Part shown: positions 33,375 through 41,957 of the stretch, in pieces | Position numbering within the stretch: the stretch's first letter is position 1 | Layout of the letters: every line of letters starts with the position of its first letter | Origin: G963665815 sp942492065 | GTDB taxonomy: Bacteria > Cloacimonadota > Cloacimonadia > Cloacimonadales > JAIOQZ01 | DNA length: 64,000 nt | NCBI GenBank assembly: GCA_942492065.1 | Contig: CALODV010000005.1 | Coordinates: 41,306-105,305 of the forward strand | Direction: 5' to 3' | Position numbers and translations under genes: made by a program | Notes under the pieces: model-generated | What the model saw: only the letters and a program-made list of their open reading frames with translations | What the model was told of the DNA's origin: nothing | Databases searched by the model: none

Positions 33375-34285
33375 TAATTCTTAAGATGCTTAGTTATTTT
33401 TATAGTTCTGCCGTCATTATCGAATTCCAGAACATCTGTTAGTATTTTAATGAAATTGATCCCTCTGCCTGTAGCATCGAGATTCAACTCCGATTCATCA
33501 TTATCCATATAAGGTTTGTAATTGAAACCATCTCCCTGATCTGTCACGGCAATCGTAATCACATCATCCTTATTCTTCAGTTCAACGTCGATATCAATAT
33601 ATTTATCCTGCAGGCTTTCATCTTTTTTCAGTTCCTCAAGAAGAGCCAGATAATTGTTATGCTCCAGAGCACGTTGTTCATTAGTGAGTGAGAACGTTCC
33701 ATGGATAAAAGCATTTTCTATCATTTCATCCAGGCAGAGCTGAAGAATATTATATCTCCCTGCCGGAAGTGGAAATACAGATGATATGTATGCCATAACA
33801 GACTGAGCAATTACTTTCTTGCTGCTTTTTGCCGGAGAGAATCTGAACGAAAATGACATAGCCTGTAGAATATCTTTGATAACCTTTTTATTTTCGGCTT
33901 TCTTATCTTCAAGCTGAGAAAGCTGCATATTTATTGAACGTATCAGAGAATTTGCATCAATAGGCTTGCTTATGAAGTCTGAAGCCCCGAGTCGAACAGC
34001 TTTCATGGCATAATCAATACGCAGATCGGCTGTAACCAGAATAACAGGGATATCAGTACTGCCGGTAGCCTTGATTCTTTCCAGAAGTTCAAGACCGTCT
34101 ATACCCGGCATATTGATATCACATATTATCAGATCATACGATTCTTCAGTAATCCTGTTCAGGGCCAGAATCGATGAATTCTCTATTTCTACGTCAAAAT
34201 CATACAGCTCAAGTTTATCCCTGAGCAGATCAGTAAAATCAACATTATCATCGACAATGAGGATTCGATTGTTGGTTGAATTCAT
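33374..34285 (-). CDS. Response regulator with C-terminal anti-sigma-type HATPase domain
   Basis: 303 aa. Receiver domain 1-125 (DD at 12-13, phospho-acceptor Asp56 in ICDINMPG, Lys107 in SKPID). The C-terminal part (about 150-300) is a HATPase_c_2-like domain with LDEMIENAFIHG (N-box) and VTDQGDGF, DATGRGINFIKILTD (G boxes), as in RsbW/SpoIIAB serine kinases. A STAS partner is encoded immediately upstream (1 nt gap), so a partner-switching pathway is likely. The sigma factor or other target is not visible. Confidence 0.88.
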   Translation of the reverse strand: MNSTNNRILIVDDNVDFTDLLRDKLELYDFDVEIENSSILALNRITEESYDLIICDINMPGIDGLELLERIKATGSTDIPVILVTADLRIDYAMKAVRLGASDFISKPIDANSLIRSINMQLSQLEDKKAENKKVIKDILQAMSFSFRFSPAKSSKKVIAQSVMAYISSVFPLPAGRYNILQLCLDEMIENAFIHGTFSLTNEQRALEHNNYLALLEELKKDESLQDKYIDIDVELKNKDDVITIAVTDQGDGFNYKPYMDNDESELNLDATGRGINFIKILTDVLEFDNDGRTIKITKHLKN

Positions 34286-34286
34286 A

Positions 34287-34592
34287 TTAGTATTTTATTG
34301 TGAATAGCTGATCCAGTTTGATTGTTGTAAGTAACTCATATACTGTTGGAGAAGATTTAACAATCTCGATTTTACCATTACGTTTCATAAATTTCTTGTA
34401 AAATATCAAGAGTTTACCGATGCCGGAACTGCTGATGTTTCTGCATGTTGAAAGGTCAAGATCAAGTTGAGTTGCGTCAGAAGCAATTAGCTCGTCCAGT
34501 TTACTCTGGAACATGTAAGCGTTATCACTGGTAACAGCACCTTCAATTTTCATTACAGCAACTTCATTATCGATTGATAATGTGATATCCAT
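34287..34592 (-). CDS. STAS-domain anti-sigma-factor antagonist
   Basis: 101 aa, the whole length a STAS domain. The phosphorylation loop reads NISSSGIGKLL (residues 52-62), with Ser55 in the place of SpoIIAA Ser58; the preceding Asp of the usual DSSG is Ser. Next gene encodes a HATPase-bearing response regulator that may phosphorylate it. RBS GGAGG. Starts 13 nt after EF-G. Confidence 0.87.
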   Translation of the reverse strand: MDITLSIDNEVAVMKIEGAVTSDNAYMFQSKLDELIASDATQLDLDLSTCRNISSSGIGKLLIFYKKFMKRNGKIEIVKSSPTVYELLTTIKLDQLFTIKY

Positions 34593-34605
34593 ATTTCCTC
34601 CTTGG

Positions 34606-36711
34606 TTAATAACCTCTGATTTTCTTCAAAATTTCTTCCTGTATAGAAACAGTAACTCTATCGTATCTTTTGAATTCCATACTGTAGACAGCTCTTCCCT
34701 GAGATAAAGATCTCAGTTGAGTAGCATAGCCAAACAGCTCTCTCATTGGTATAAGAGCAACGACTTCCTGTTTGTTAAGCTGTGGCCGAATTATATCGAC
34801 ATGTCCTCGGCGTGCATTGATATCTCCAATAATGTCACCGACAAATTCTTCCGGTGTAATTATTGAAACAAGCATAACAGGCTCCATGAGAATCGGATCA
34901 CATTTATTCAACCCGTTAGAGATTGCCATAGAACTGGCTATTTTGAAAGCCATTTCACTGGAATCCACTTCATGGAACTCACCGTCGATCAGTTCAATTT
35001 TAACTCTCTCTACCGGACTGCTGAGTATTGGTCCGTCCATACAGGCATTAACAGAACCTTCTTCTACTGCAGCCCAGAATTCTTTTGGAATTTTAGACTC
35101 ACTGATAGAGTTTTCGAATATTACTTTTCTATCGTCAGTTAAATCCTTAATTTCCAAAGGTGTCAATTTAAATTTCACAACAGCATATTGACCTTTGCCG
35201 TTGAGTTCACGGATAAACTCTCCTGAAACAATGCTTTCTTTAGTAATAGTCTCTTTGTAGGCTACCTGAGGTTTACCTATATTTGCGTGAACATTATATT
35301 CTCTTTTAAGTCTGTCTATAATAATATCCAGGTGAAGCTCACCCATACCGGACAATAAGGTCTGACCGGTTTCTTTGTTATTACTCATCTTGAATGTAGG
35401 ATCTTCATCTTCCATTTTTCTGAGAGCATCAAACAGTTTTTCTTCATCAGCTTTGGTTTTTGGTTCAACAGCTATGGAAATCACACCATCAGGGAAAGTA
35501 ATATCTGCAAGCCTGAGTTTATCCGGCTCAGACGCTAGAGAATCTCCTGTTTTAGCGAATTTCATACCGACTATTGCACCAATATCACCCGCATATAATT
35601 CCTTCACATCTTCTTTCTTGTTGGAATACAGATGAAGAATTCTGCCTATGCGCTCTTTCTTCCCGTTAGTCTGATTGTAGACATGGTCTCCTTTTTTTAT
35701 TGATCCTGAATAAACTCTGATATAAACGAGCTTACCAACATACTTATCAATCTGAACTTTAAAAGCAAGAGCAGAGAAGTCCGCATTTACAACAGGCTTT
35801 ATTTCTACTTCTTCCTGAGTTGTCAGATCAAGACCTGTTGCATGTTTCACATGCAGTGGAGAAGGCAGGTAGTCAACAATTGCATCAATCAGAAGCTGTA
35901 CACCTGTATTTTTGAGAGATGAGCCGCAGAGTACAGGAACAAATTCAGTATCCATTGTACCTTTTCTCACAAGCTTGATAATCTCATCGGCATTCAGTTC
36001 ACCTTCTTCCAGAAATTTTTCCATCAATTCATCATCGAACTCACAGATTGTTTCCAGAAGTGTTTCTCTCCACATTTCAGCATCCTCCATAAGATTTTCA
36101 GGGATATCTCTTTCTTCAAATTCCAGTCCCAGTGTTTCAGGGTTGAAGAAATATGCTTTCATGTGTATTAAATCTATAATACCTTCGAACTTATCTTCCT
36201 TCCCAATAGGAAGCTGAACCGGATGAGCTTTGTCAGTTAGACGTTCACGTATCATATCAACAACGATATCGAAGTCTGCTCCAACTCTGTCCATTTTGTT
36301 CACGAAGGCAATTTTTGGTATATTATATTTTTCAGCCTGATGCCATACTGTTTCAGATTGAGGTTCCACACCACCAACAGCGCAGAAGATACCTACAGCT
36401 CCATCAAGTACCCTCAGCGATCTTTCCACTTCAGCAGTGAAATCTACGTGTCCCGGTGTATCGATCACATTAATTCTTGCCTCTTTCCAGGAAAAGGTAG
36501 TAACCGCAGACTGAATAGTTATTCCTCTTTCTTTTTCCTGTTCCATCCAGTCCATGAATGTGTTACCATCATGAACCTCTCCCATTCTATGCAGGTATCC
36601 GCTATAATACAGCATTCTTTCTGTAGTAGTAGTTTTACCTGCATCGATATGGGCCATAATACCGATGTTCCTGATTTTCATCAAATCCTGAGCTGTTACT
36701 TGTACTGACAT
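34606..36711 (-). CDS. fusA: Elongation factor G
   Basis: 701 aa with G1 AHIDAGKTT, switch I EKERGITIQSA, G3 DTPGHVD, G4 NKMD and domains II-V ending in ISIQEEILKKI-like VSIQEEILKKIRGY. Catalyses GTP-driven translocation and ribosome recycling. Switch I reads ITIQSAVTTF rather than the ITSAATT of canonical EF-G, closer to mitochondrial-EFG/spd-type or EF-G II sequences; a second EF-G elsewhere would be expected if this is a paralogue. It lies in str-operon position downstream of rpsL-rpsG but beyond a terminator, and is followed by STAS, regulator, prmC, murA and mnmA. Confidence 0.93.
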   Translation of the reverse strand: MSVQVTAQDLMKIRNIGIMAHIDAGKTTTTERMLYYSGYLHRMGEVHDGNTFMDWMEQEKERGITIQSAVTTFSWKEARINVIDTPGHVDFTAEVERSLRVLDGAVGIFCAVGGVEPQSETVWHQAEKYNIPKIAFVNKMDRVGADFDIVVDMIRERLTDKAHPVQLPIGKEDKFEGIIDLIHMKAYFFNPETLGLEFEERDIPENLMEDAEMWRETLLETICEFDDELMEKFLEEGELNADEIIKLVRKGTMDTEFVPVLCGSSLKNTGVQLLIDAIVDYLPSPLHVKHATGLDLTTQEEVEIKPVVNADFSALAFKVQIDKYVGKLVYIRVYSGSIKKGDHVYNQTNGKKERIGRILHLYSNKKEDVKELYAGDIGAIVGMKFAKTGDSLASEPDKLRLADITFPDGVISIAVEPKTKADEEKLFDALRKMEDEDPTFKMSNNKETGQTLLSGMGELHLDIIIDRLKREYNVHANIGKPQVAYKETITKESIVSGEFIRELNGKGQYAVVKFKLTPLEIKDLTDDRKVIFENSISESKIPKEFWAAVEEGSVNACMDGPILSSPVERVKIELIDGEFHEVDSSEMAFKIASSMAISNGLNKCDPILMEPVMLVSIITPEEFVGDIIGDINARRGHVDIIRPQLNKQEVVALIPMRELFGYATQLRSLSQGRAVYSMEFKRYDRVTVSIQEEILKKIRGY

Positions 36712-36849
36712 TATACTTCCTTTTAAGAAATCTTCATTTTAGTAAGAACTTTGCTTAAATAGTGCAGTTGATTCGATTTTACTATTTTGCAAAGATCTTT
36801 GATATTGAATTTAGTGCACCGCACATAAGGTGCAAATGCCTGCTTTCAA

Positions 36850-36882
36850 TAAAAAATAGCCGTAGAACGAGCTACGGCTATT
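36850..36882 (-). terminator. Terminator between rpsG and fusA
   Basis: Minus strand AATAGCCGTAG, 6-nt loop, CTACGGCTATT (11-nt perfect arms at 36855-36865 and 36872-36882) followed by TTTTTATTG. It should end the rpsL-rpsG (or rpoBC-rpsLG) transcript and split it from fusA. Confidence 0.9.
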
Positions 36883-36919
36883 AATATTTTACTGCAATTT
36901 TAATCAAGTTAAAATTTCA

Positions 36920-37390
36920 TTACCATTTCAGGTGAGCAAAAGCTTTGTTAGCTTCTGCCATTTTATGGGTATCTTCTCTTTTCTTGATACTTGCACCTTC
37001 GTTATTATAAGCGCTCATAAGCTCGCCTGCAAGTCTTTCCTGCATCTCTTTTTCAGAACGTTTCTTAGCATAACCGATAATCCATCTGAAAGCGGTCGCT
37101 TCAGCGATTTTTGGTTTCACATCGATTGGAACCTGATAACTGGAACCACCAACTCTCTTTGATACAACTTTTACTAAAGGTTTTACATTATCAAGAGCTT
37201 TGTTGAAAACTTCGAGTGGATCTTTCTTCATTTTTTCCTGAATAATATCCATTGCATTATATACAATACGTTCTGCAGTAGATTTTTTTCCTCGTCTCAT
37301 AACGTTACAGATGAATTTACTAAGAATAACGCTATTAAACTTTGGATCCGGAAGTATTACTTTTTCACTGGCTTTTCTTCTTCTTGGCAT
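36920..37390 (-). CDS. rpsG: 30S ribosomal protein S7
   Basis: 156 aa, standard S7 length. MPRRRKASEKVILPDPKFNS, KGKKSTAERIVYNAMDII and KRVGGSSYQVPIDV are S7 signatures; it nucleates the 30S head on 16S rRNA. Follows rpsL by 11 nt; GGAGG-type RBS. A strong terminator follows. Confidence 0.98.
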   Translation of the reverse strand: MPRRRKASEKVILPDPKFNSVILSKFICNVMRRGKKSTAERIVYNAMDIIQEKMKKDPLEVFNKALDNVKPLVKVVSKRVGGSSYQVPIDVKPKIAEATAFRWIIGYAKKRSEKEMQERLAGELMSAYNNEGASIKKREDTHKMAEANKAFAHLKW

Positions 37391-37401
37391 ATCATCCTCC
37401 G

Positions 37402-37788
37402 TTATTTTTTAGGTCTCTTGGTACCGTATTTGGATCTTGAGTTTCTTCTGTTTTCAACACCACTTGTATCAAGTGCACCACGAACTATGTGATATCTTAC
37501 CCCTGGTAAATCCTTAACACGACCACCACGTACGAGTACGATTGAGTGTTCCTGAAGGTTGTGACCTTCTCCCGGAATGTATGCTGTTACTTCAAAACCG
37601 TTAGTTAAACGGATTCTTGCTACTTTACGAAGAGCTGAGTTAGGTTTCTTAGGTGTAGTGGTATACACTCTTGTACAAACACCACGTCTTTGCGGACATG
37701 AAGCTAATGCTCTGTTCTTCTTTTTCTTAGTTATCTTTGTTCGGCCTTTTCTTATTAATTGATTTATAGTTGGCACATTATCCTCCAA
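37402..37788 (-). CDS. rpsL: 30S ribosomal protein S12
   Basis: 128 aa. PTINQLIRKGR, CPQRRGVCTRVYTTTPKKPNSALRKVARIRL and PGEGHNLQEHS are the S12 decoding-site loops (the KKPNS loop holds the streptomycin-related Lys, here the sensitive form). 5 nt after rpoC on the same strand, consistent with one rpoBC-rpsLG transcript. Confidence 0.98.
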   Translation of the reverse strand: MEDNVPTINQLIRKGRTKITKKKKNRALASCPQRRGVCTRVYTTTPKKPNSALRKVARIRLTNGFEVTAYIPGEGHNLQEHSIVLVRGGRVKDLPGVRYHIVRGALDTSGVENRRNSRSKYGTKRPKK

Positions 37789-37793
37789 TAATT

Positions 37794-40700
37794 TTAGTAA
37801 TCCATAAGGTCATCTAAATCTTCTTCACTTTCTTTAAACGCTAACTCATTTACGATATCTTTTACAGGTTTTCCATCTTTTTGCAACGTTTTAACCATAT
37901 CATTATACAATTTTGTACCTGTTCCAACCGGTATTCTGTGTCCAAGAATTATACTTTCTTTCAGACCTTCGAGTTTATCAATTTTACCTTCGATAGAGGC
38001 CTGAGTAAGTACTTTTGTTGTTTCCTGGAATGAGGCGGCTGAAAGCCAGCTGTCAGTAAGAAGTGAAGCTTTTGTTATTCCCAGCAGAAGCTGTTCAAAT
38101 GTGGCACCATTACCACCTTCTTCTTCTATTCTTTTGTTTTCATTCATCACAGCATTTTTCTCTACGATTTCACCTTCTAAGAATAGAGTATGACCCGGAT
38201 CTACAATTTTTACCTTACGCAGCATCTGTCTGATGATCACACCTATATGTTTATCATCAATTTTTACACCTTGTTTTCTGTATATTTCCTGTATTTCATT
38301 CAAGATGAGCATTTCTGCTGCAATAATACCTTTTGCTTTAAGAATATCATGCGGATCAAGTGGTCCGTCTGATAATGCGTCCCCACTGTCTACGATATCG
38401 CCCTGGTGAACGATAATACGTTTTCCCGGTGGAATCACATATTTCTTTTCAACGCCATTTTCTGCGGTAACATAGATTATACGACCATTCTTTGTATAAT
38501 CACCAATTGTTACACGTCCGTCAATTTCTGAAATTATTGCTTTTTCTTTTGGTATACGTGCTTCAAATAAGTCCTGAACTCTTGGAAGACCACCGGTAAT
38601 ATCTCGCTGTTTTATAGTTATTCTGGAAGTTTTACCAATTGAGTCACCAGGATACACGTATGCACCATCACTGATTTCGACATTCAAACCGGTTGGTAAC
38701 GGAACTTGTTCCTGGGTTCCATCTTCACCGATTATAGTTACCTGAGGCTGAAGCCTTCTGTCTTTTGATTCGATAATAGTGATTTCTCGAGATCCTGTAA
38801 GATCATTAAACTCTTCTTTGTAAGTCATATCTTTTACAAAGTTCTCGAACTTCACTTTTCCTTCACGGGTTGTTAAGAGTGGATTACTGTAATGGTCCCA
38901 GGTAAACAGTTTTGTTCCTTCTTCCACGTCGTCTCCATCTTTAACAAATATAGTAGAAGCGTATTCTACCTTCAGTTCTTCAAGAACTGTTCCCTCTTTT
39001 TCATCCACTATTTTCATTCGACCAAGGTGACTGGTTGCAATTACCTGACCCTGTCTGTCTGTTACGAGATTCATCTTTTCAAAGATTACTTTACCTTCGA
39101 AACTGCTGTTTACCTGAGCAATGTCCACATCTGTACTTGCAGTACCACCAATGTGGAACGTTCTCAGTGTAAGCTGAGTTCCCGGCTCACCAATACTTTG
39201 AGCTGCGATGATTCCGACAGGTTCACCGATTGTAACCGATTTTCCGGTCGCCAGATTCCGTCCGTAACATTTTCTACAGATCCCTTTCTCTGTCTCACAT
39301 GTCAGGACAGAACGAATTCTAACTTCCACAATTCCGTGTTTTTCAATTTTCAGAGCCATTTCATTTGAAATCTCTTCTCCGGCATTAACAATAATCTTGT
39401 CTGTAACAGGATCATGAATATCATCAACTGATGTTCTACCCTGAATACGTTCGGAAAGTGATTCAACAACTTCCAGACCTTCTTTCAGAGCTGCTACAGT
39501 AATACCTTCAATTGTACCACAGTCATCTTCTGTGATAATAGCATTCTGAGCAACGTCTACAAGACGTCTTGTGAGATACCCTGCATCAGCTGTTTTAAGT
39601 GCGGTATCAGCAAGACCCTTACGAGCACCGTGAGTAGAAATGAAATACTCAAGTACACTCAGTCCTTCACGGAAGTTGGATTTAATAGGAGTTTCGATAA
39701 CCCCTGCTTCGTCTGCAGCACTCTTTGTCGGTTTATCCATCAACCCACGCATACCACCAAGCTGCTTGATCTGGTCTTTACCACCACGAGCACCTGATAT
39801 GTACATCATGTAAATTGAGTTGAAACCTTCACGGTCATTAGACAATGTTTCCATCAGTGAATTTGTAACCTTCTCTGTTGCTATCTTCCATTTATCCACT
39901 ACACGATTGAAACGTTCAGTTTCTGTGATTCCCCCCTGCATATAGCTATCGGAAATCAACTTAGCTTCTTGTTCGGCAGCTTCAAGTATCTCAGATTTGT
40001 CTTGTGGAACAACAACATCTGCTATACTGAATGTTGAGCCGGATTTTGTTGCAAAACGGAATCCCAGTTCTTTTAAATCATCAAGGATTTCTGCTGTTCT
40101 GCTCTGACCTACAGTGTTGATACACTCCATAGCCAGATCTTTTAATCCGCCTTTGTTTATTACAACATTTTTAAATGGAATTTCAGGAGGCAATACCTGA
40201 TTGAACAATACTCTTCCAACTGTTGTTTTTAAGAATTTTTTATTATGTTTTACTCTAATCCAACTATGAATATCGAGATATCTGTTATCCAGCTCCTGCC
40301 CTTTTCTTGCAAACATCAGTTCCTGTTGTTCATAAGCAAGGATAACCTCATCAGCAGAACCAAATACAGGGATTCTAACAGAATCATCCGGTTCAGCGTA
40401 TCTGAGAGCAGAAAGATAATAACAACCGAGGACAATATCCTGTCCAGGAGCCATAGCGAGTTTACCGCTTGCAGGCAGCAGAAGGTTTCTTGAAGCAAGC
40501 ATTAGTACGCGAGCTTCCATCTGTGCTTCTAAAGTTAGCGGTACATACACAGCCATCTGGTCACCATCGAAATCCGCATTAAACGGAATACACACGAGCG
40601 GGTGAAGCTGAATTGCTTTATTCTCAGTGAGAACCGGCATGAATGCCTGAATACCAAGCTTGTGAAGCGTTGGTGCACGGTTAAGCAATACCGGATAATC

Positions 40701-41942
40701 CTGAATAACTTCTTCAAGAATCTTCCAGATTTGAGGCTGTTTCTTCTCGACTAATTTCTTTGCAGTCTTTGTTTTTTCCGCTTCTCCGTATTTTTCAAGA
40801 CGTTCAATGATAAACGGTTTGAACAGTTCAACTGCCATTTCTTTCGGAAGACCGCACTGATGAATCTTGAGACTTGGTCCTACAGTGATAACCGAACGAC
40901 CGGAATAATCAACACGTTTACCAAGAAGATTCTGTCTGAAACGTCCCTGTTTACCTTTAAGCTGATCGGTAAGGGATTTCAGTGCTCTGTTTCCGCGTCC
41001 TTTTACCGGACGTGTTTTTCTCGAGTTATCTATAAGTGCGTCTACAGATTCCTGAAGCATACGTTTCTCATTTCTGAGGATTACTTCCGGAGCTCTGATT
41101 TCCAGTAATTGTTTAAGACGGTTATTTCTTGTGATAACTCTTCTATATAAATCGTTGAAATCCGCTGTTGCAAATCTACCGCCATCAAGAGGAACCAGAG
41201 GTCTCAGAGTTGGAGGTAATACAGGCAAAACTTCCAGAACCATAGTTTCAGGTCTGTTACCTGATTTTCTGAAAGCATCAACGATTTTGAGTTTTTTAAT
41301 AGCTTTCTGCTTCTTCATAGCAGAAGTTTCCATTTTAATCATTGCCCTGAGGTTCATAGCTTCAGCTTCCAGATCAATTTCTTCAAGAAGAATTTTGACT
41401 GCTTCAGCGCCCATCATTGCAACGAAATCTTCTCCTACTTTATCAAGAATCTCATAATACTCATCGGTATCAATAAGATCTTTCTTTTCGTAGTCACTGT
41501 CACCAGGATCAATTACGATGTAAGATTCGTAATAGAGAACTCTTTCAAGCTTTCTTATAGTAAGATCAAGAAGTGTACCAATCTTACTTGGAGCACTCTT
41601 AACAAACCAGATGTGAGCTACAGGAACAGCAAGTTCAATGTGTCCCATTCTGGTTCTTCTTACTCTTGAAGTAGTCACTTCAACACCGCAGCGATCACAG
41701 ATAGTGTTGGAAAATCTTTTCTTTTTATATTTACCGCAACTACATTCGTAGTCTTTCTCAGGTCCGAATATTCTTTCGCAGAATAAACCGTCCTTTTCCG
41801 GTTTCAATGTTCTGTAGTTTAATGTATCTGGTTTCGTAACTTCACCATAGGACCATTCTCTCATAGTCTCGGGAGATGCTATCTTTATACGGACATTATC
41901 GTAATTCTGAACTTTCTTTTCTCTTTTAATTTCTCTAATCAT
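37794..41942 (-). CDS. rpoC: RNA polymerase beta' subunit
   Basis: 1382 aa. N-terminal zinc ribbon (CSCGKYKKKRF ... CDRCGVEV), the catalytic NADFDGDQMAVY triad, the bridge-helix/trigger-loop region (ARKGLADTALKTADAGYLTRRLVDV), and the second zinc site (CETEKGICRKCYG). Length is similar to beta' of FCB bacteria. Starts 15 nt after rpoB. Confidence 0.98.
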   Translation of the reverse strand: MIREIKREKKVQNYDNVRIKIASPETMREWSYGEVTKPDTLNYRTLKPEKDGLFCERIFGPEKDYECSCGKYKKKRFSNTICDRCGVEVTTSRVRRTRMGHIELAVPVAHIWFVKSAPSKIGTLLDLTIRKLERVLYYESYIVIDPGDSDYEKKDLIDTDEYYEILDKVGEDFVAMMGAEAVKILLEEIDLEAEAMNLRAMIKMETSAMKKQKAIKKLKIVDAFRKSGNRPETMVLEVLPVLPPTLRPLVPLDGGRFATADFNDLYRRVITRNNRLKQLLEIRAPEVILRNEKRMLQESVDALIDNSRKTRPVKGRGNRALKSLTDQLKGKQGRFRQNLLGKRVDYSGRSVITVGPSLKIHQCGLPKEMAVELFKPFIIERLEKYGEAEKTKTAKKLVEKKQPQIWKILEEVIQDYPVLLNRAPTLHKLGIQAFMPVLTENKAIQLHPLVCIPFNADFDGDQMAVYVPLTLEAQMEARVLMLASRNLLLPASGKLAMAPGQDIVLGCYYLSALRYAEPDDSVRIPVFGSADEVILAYEQQELMFARKGQELDNRYLDIHSWIRVKHNKKFLKTTVGRVLFNQVLPPEIPFKNVVINKGGLKDLAMECINTVGQSRTAEILDDLKELGFRFATKSGSTFSIADVVVPQDKSEILEAAEQEAKLISDSYMQGGITETERFNRVVDKWKIATEKVTNSLMETLSNDREGFNSIYMMYISGARGGKDQIKQLGGMRGLMDKPTKSAADEAGVIETPIKSNFREGLSVLEYFISTHGARKGLADTALKTADAGYLTRRLVDVAQNAIITEDDCGTIEGITVAALKEGLEVVESLSERIQGRTSVDDIHDPVTDKIIVNAGEEISNEMALKIEKHGIVEVRIRSVLTCETEKGICRKCYGRNLATGKSVTIGEPVGIIAAQSIGEPGTQLTLRTFHIGGTASTDVDIAQVNSSFEGKVIFEKMNLVTDRQGQVIATSHLGRMKIVDEKEGTVLEELKVEYASTIFVKDGDDVEEGTKLFTWDHYSNPLLTTREGKVKFENFVKDMTYKEEFNDLTGSREITIIESKDRRLQPQVTIIGEDGTQEQVPLPTGLNVEISDGAYVYPGDSIGKTSRITIKQRDITGGLPRVQDLFEARIPKEKAIISEIDGRVTIGDYTKNGRIIYVTAENGVEKKYVIPPGKRIIVHQGDIVDSGDALSDGPLDPHDILKAKGIIAAEMLILNEIQEIYRKQGVKIDDKHIGVIIRQMLRKVKIVDPGHTLFLEGEIVEKNAVMNENKRIEEEGGNGATFEQLLLGITKASLLTDSWLSAASFQETTKVLTQASIEGKIDKLEGLKESIILGHRIPVGTGTKLYNDMVKTLQKDGKPVKDIVNELAFKESEEDLDDLMDY

Positions 41943-41957
41943 TCGATTGACCTCCGC

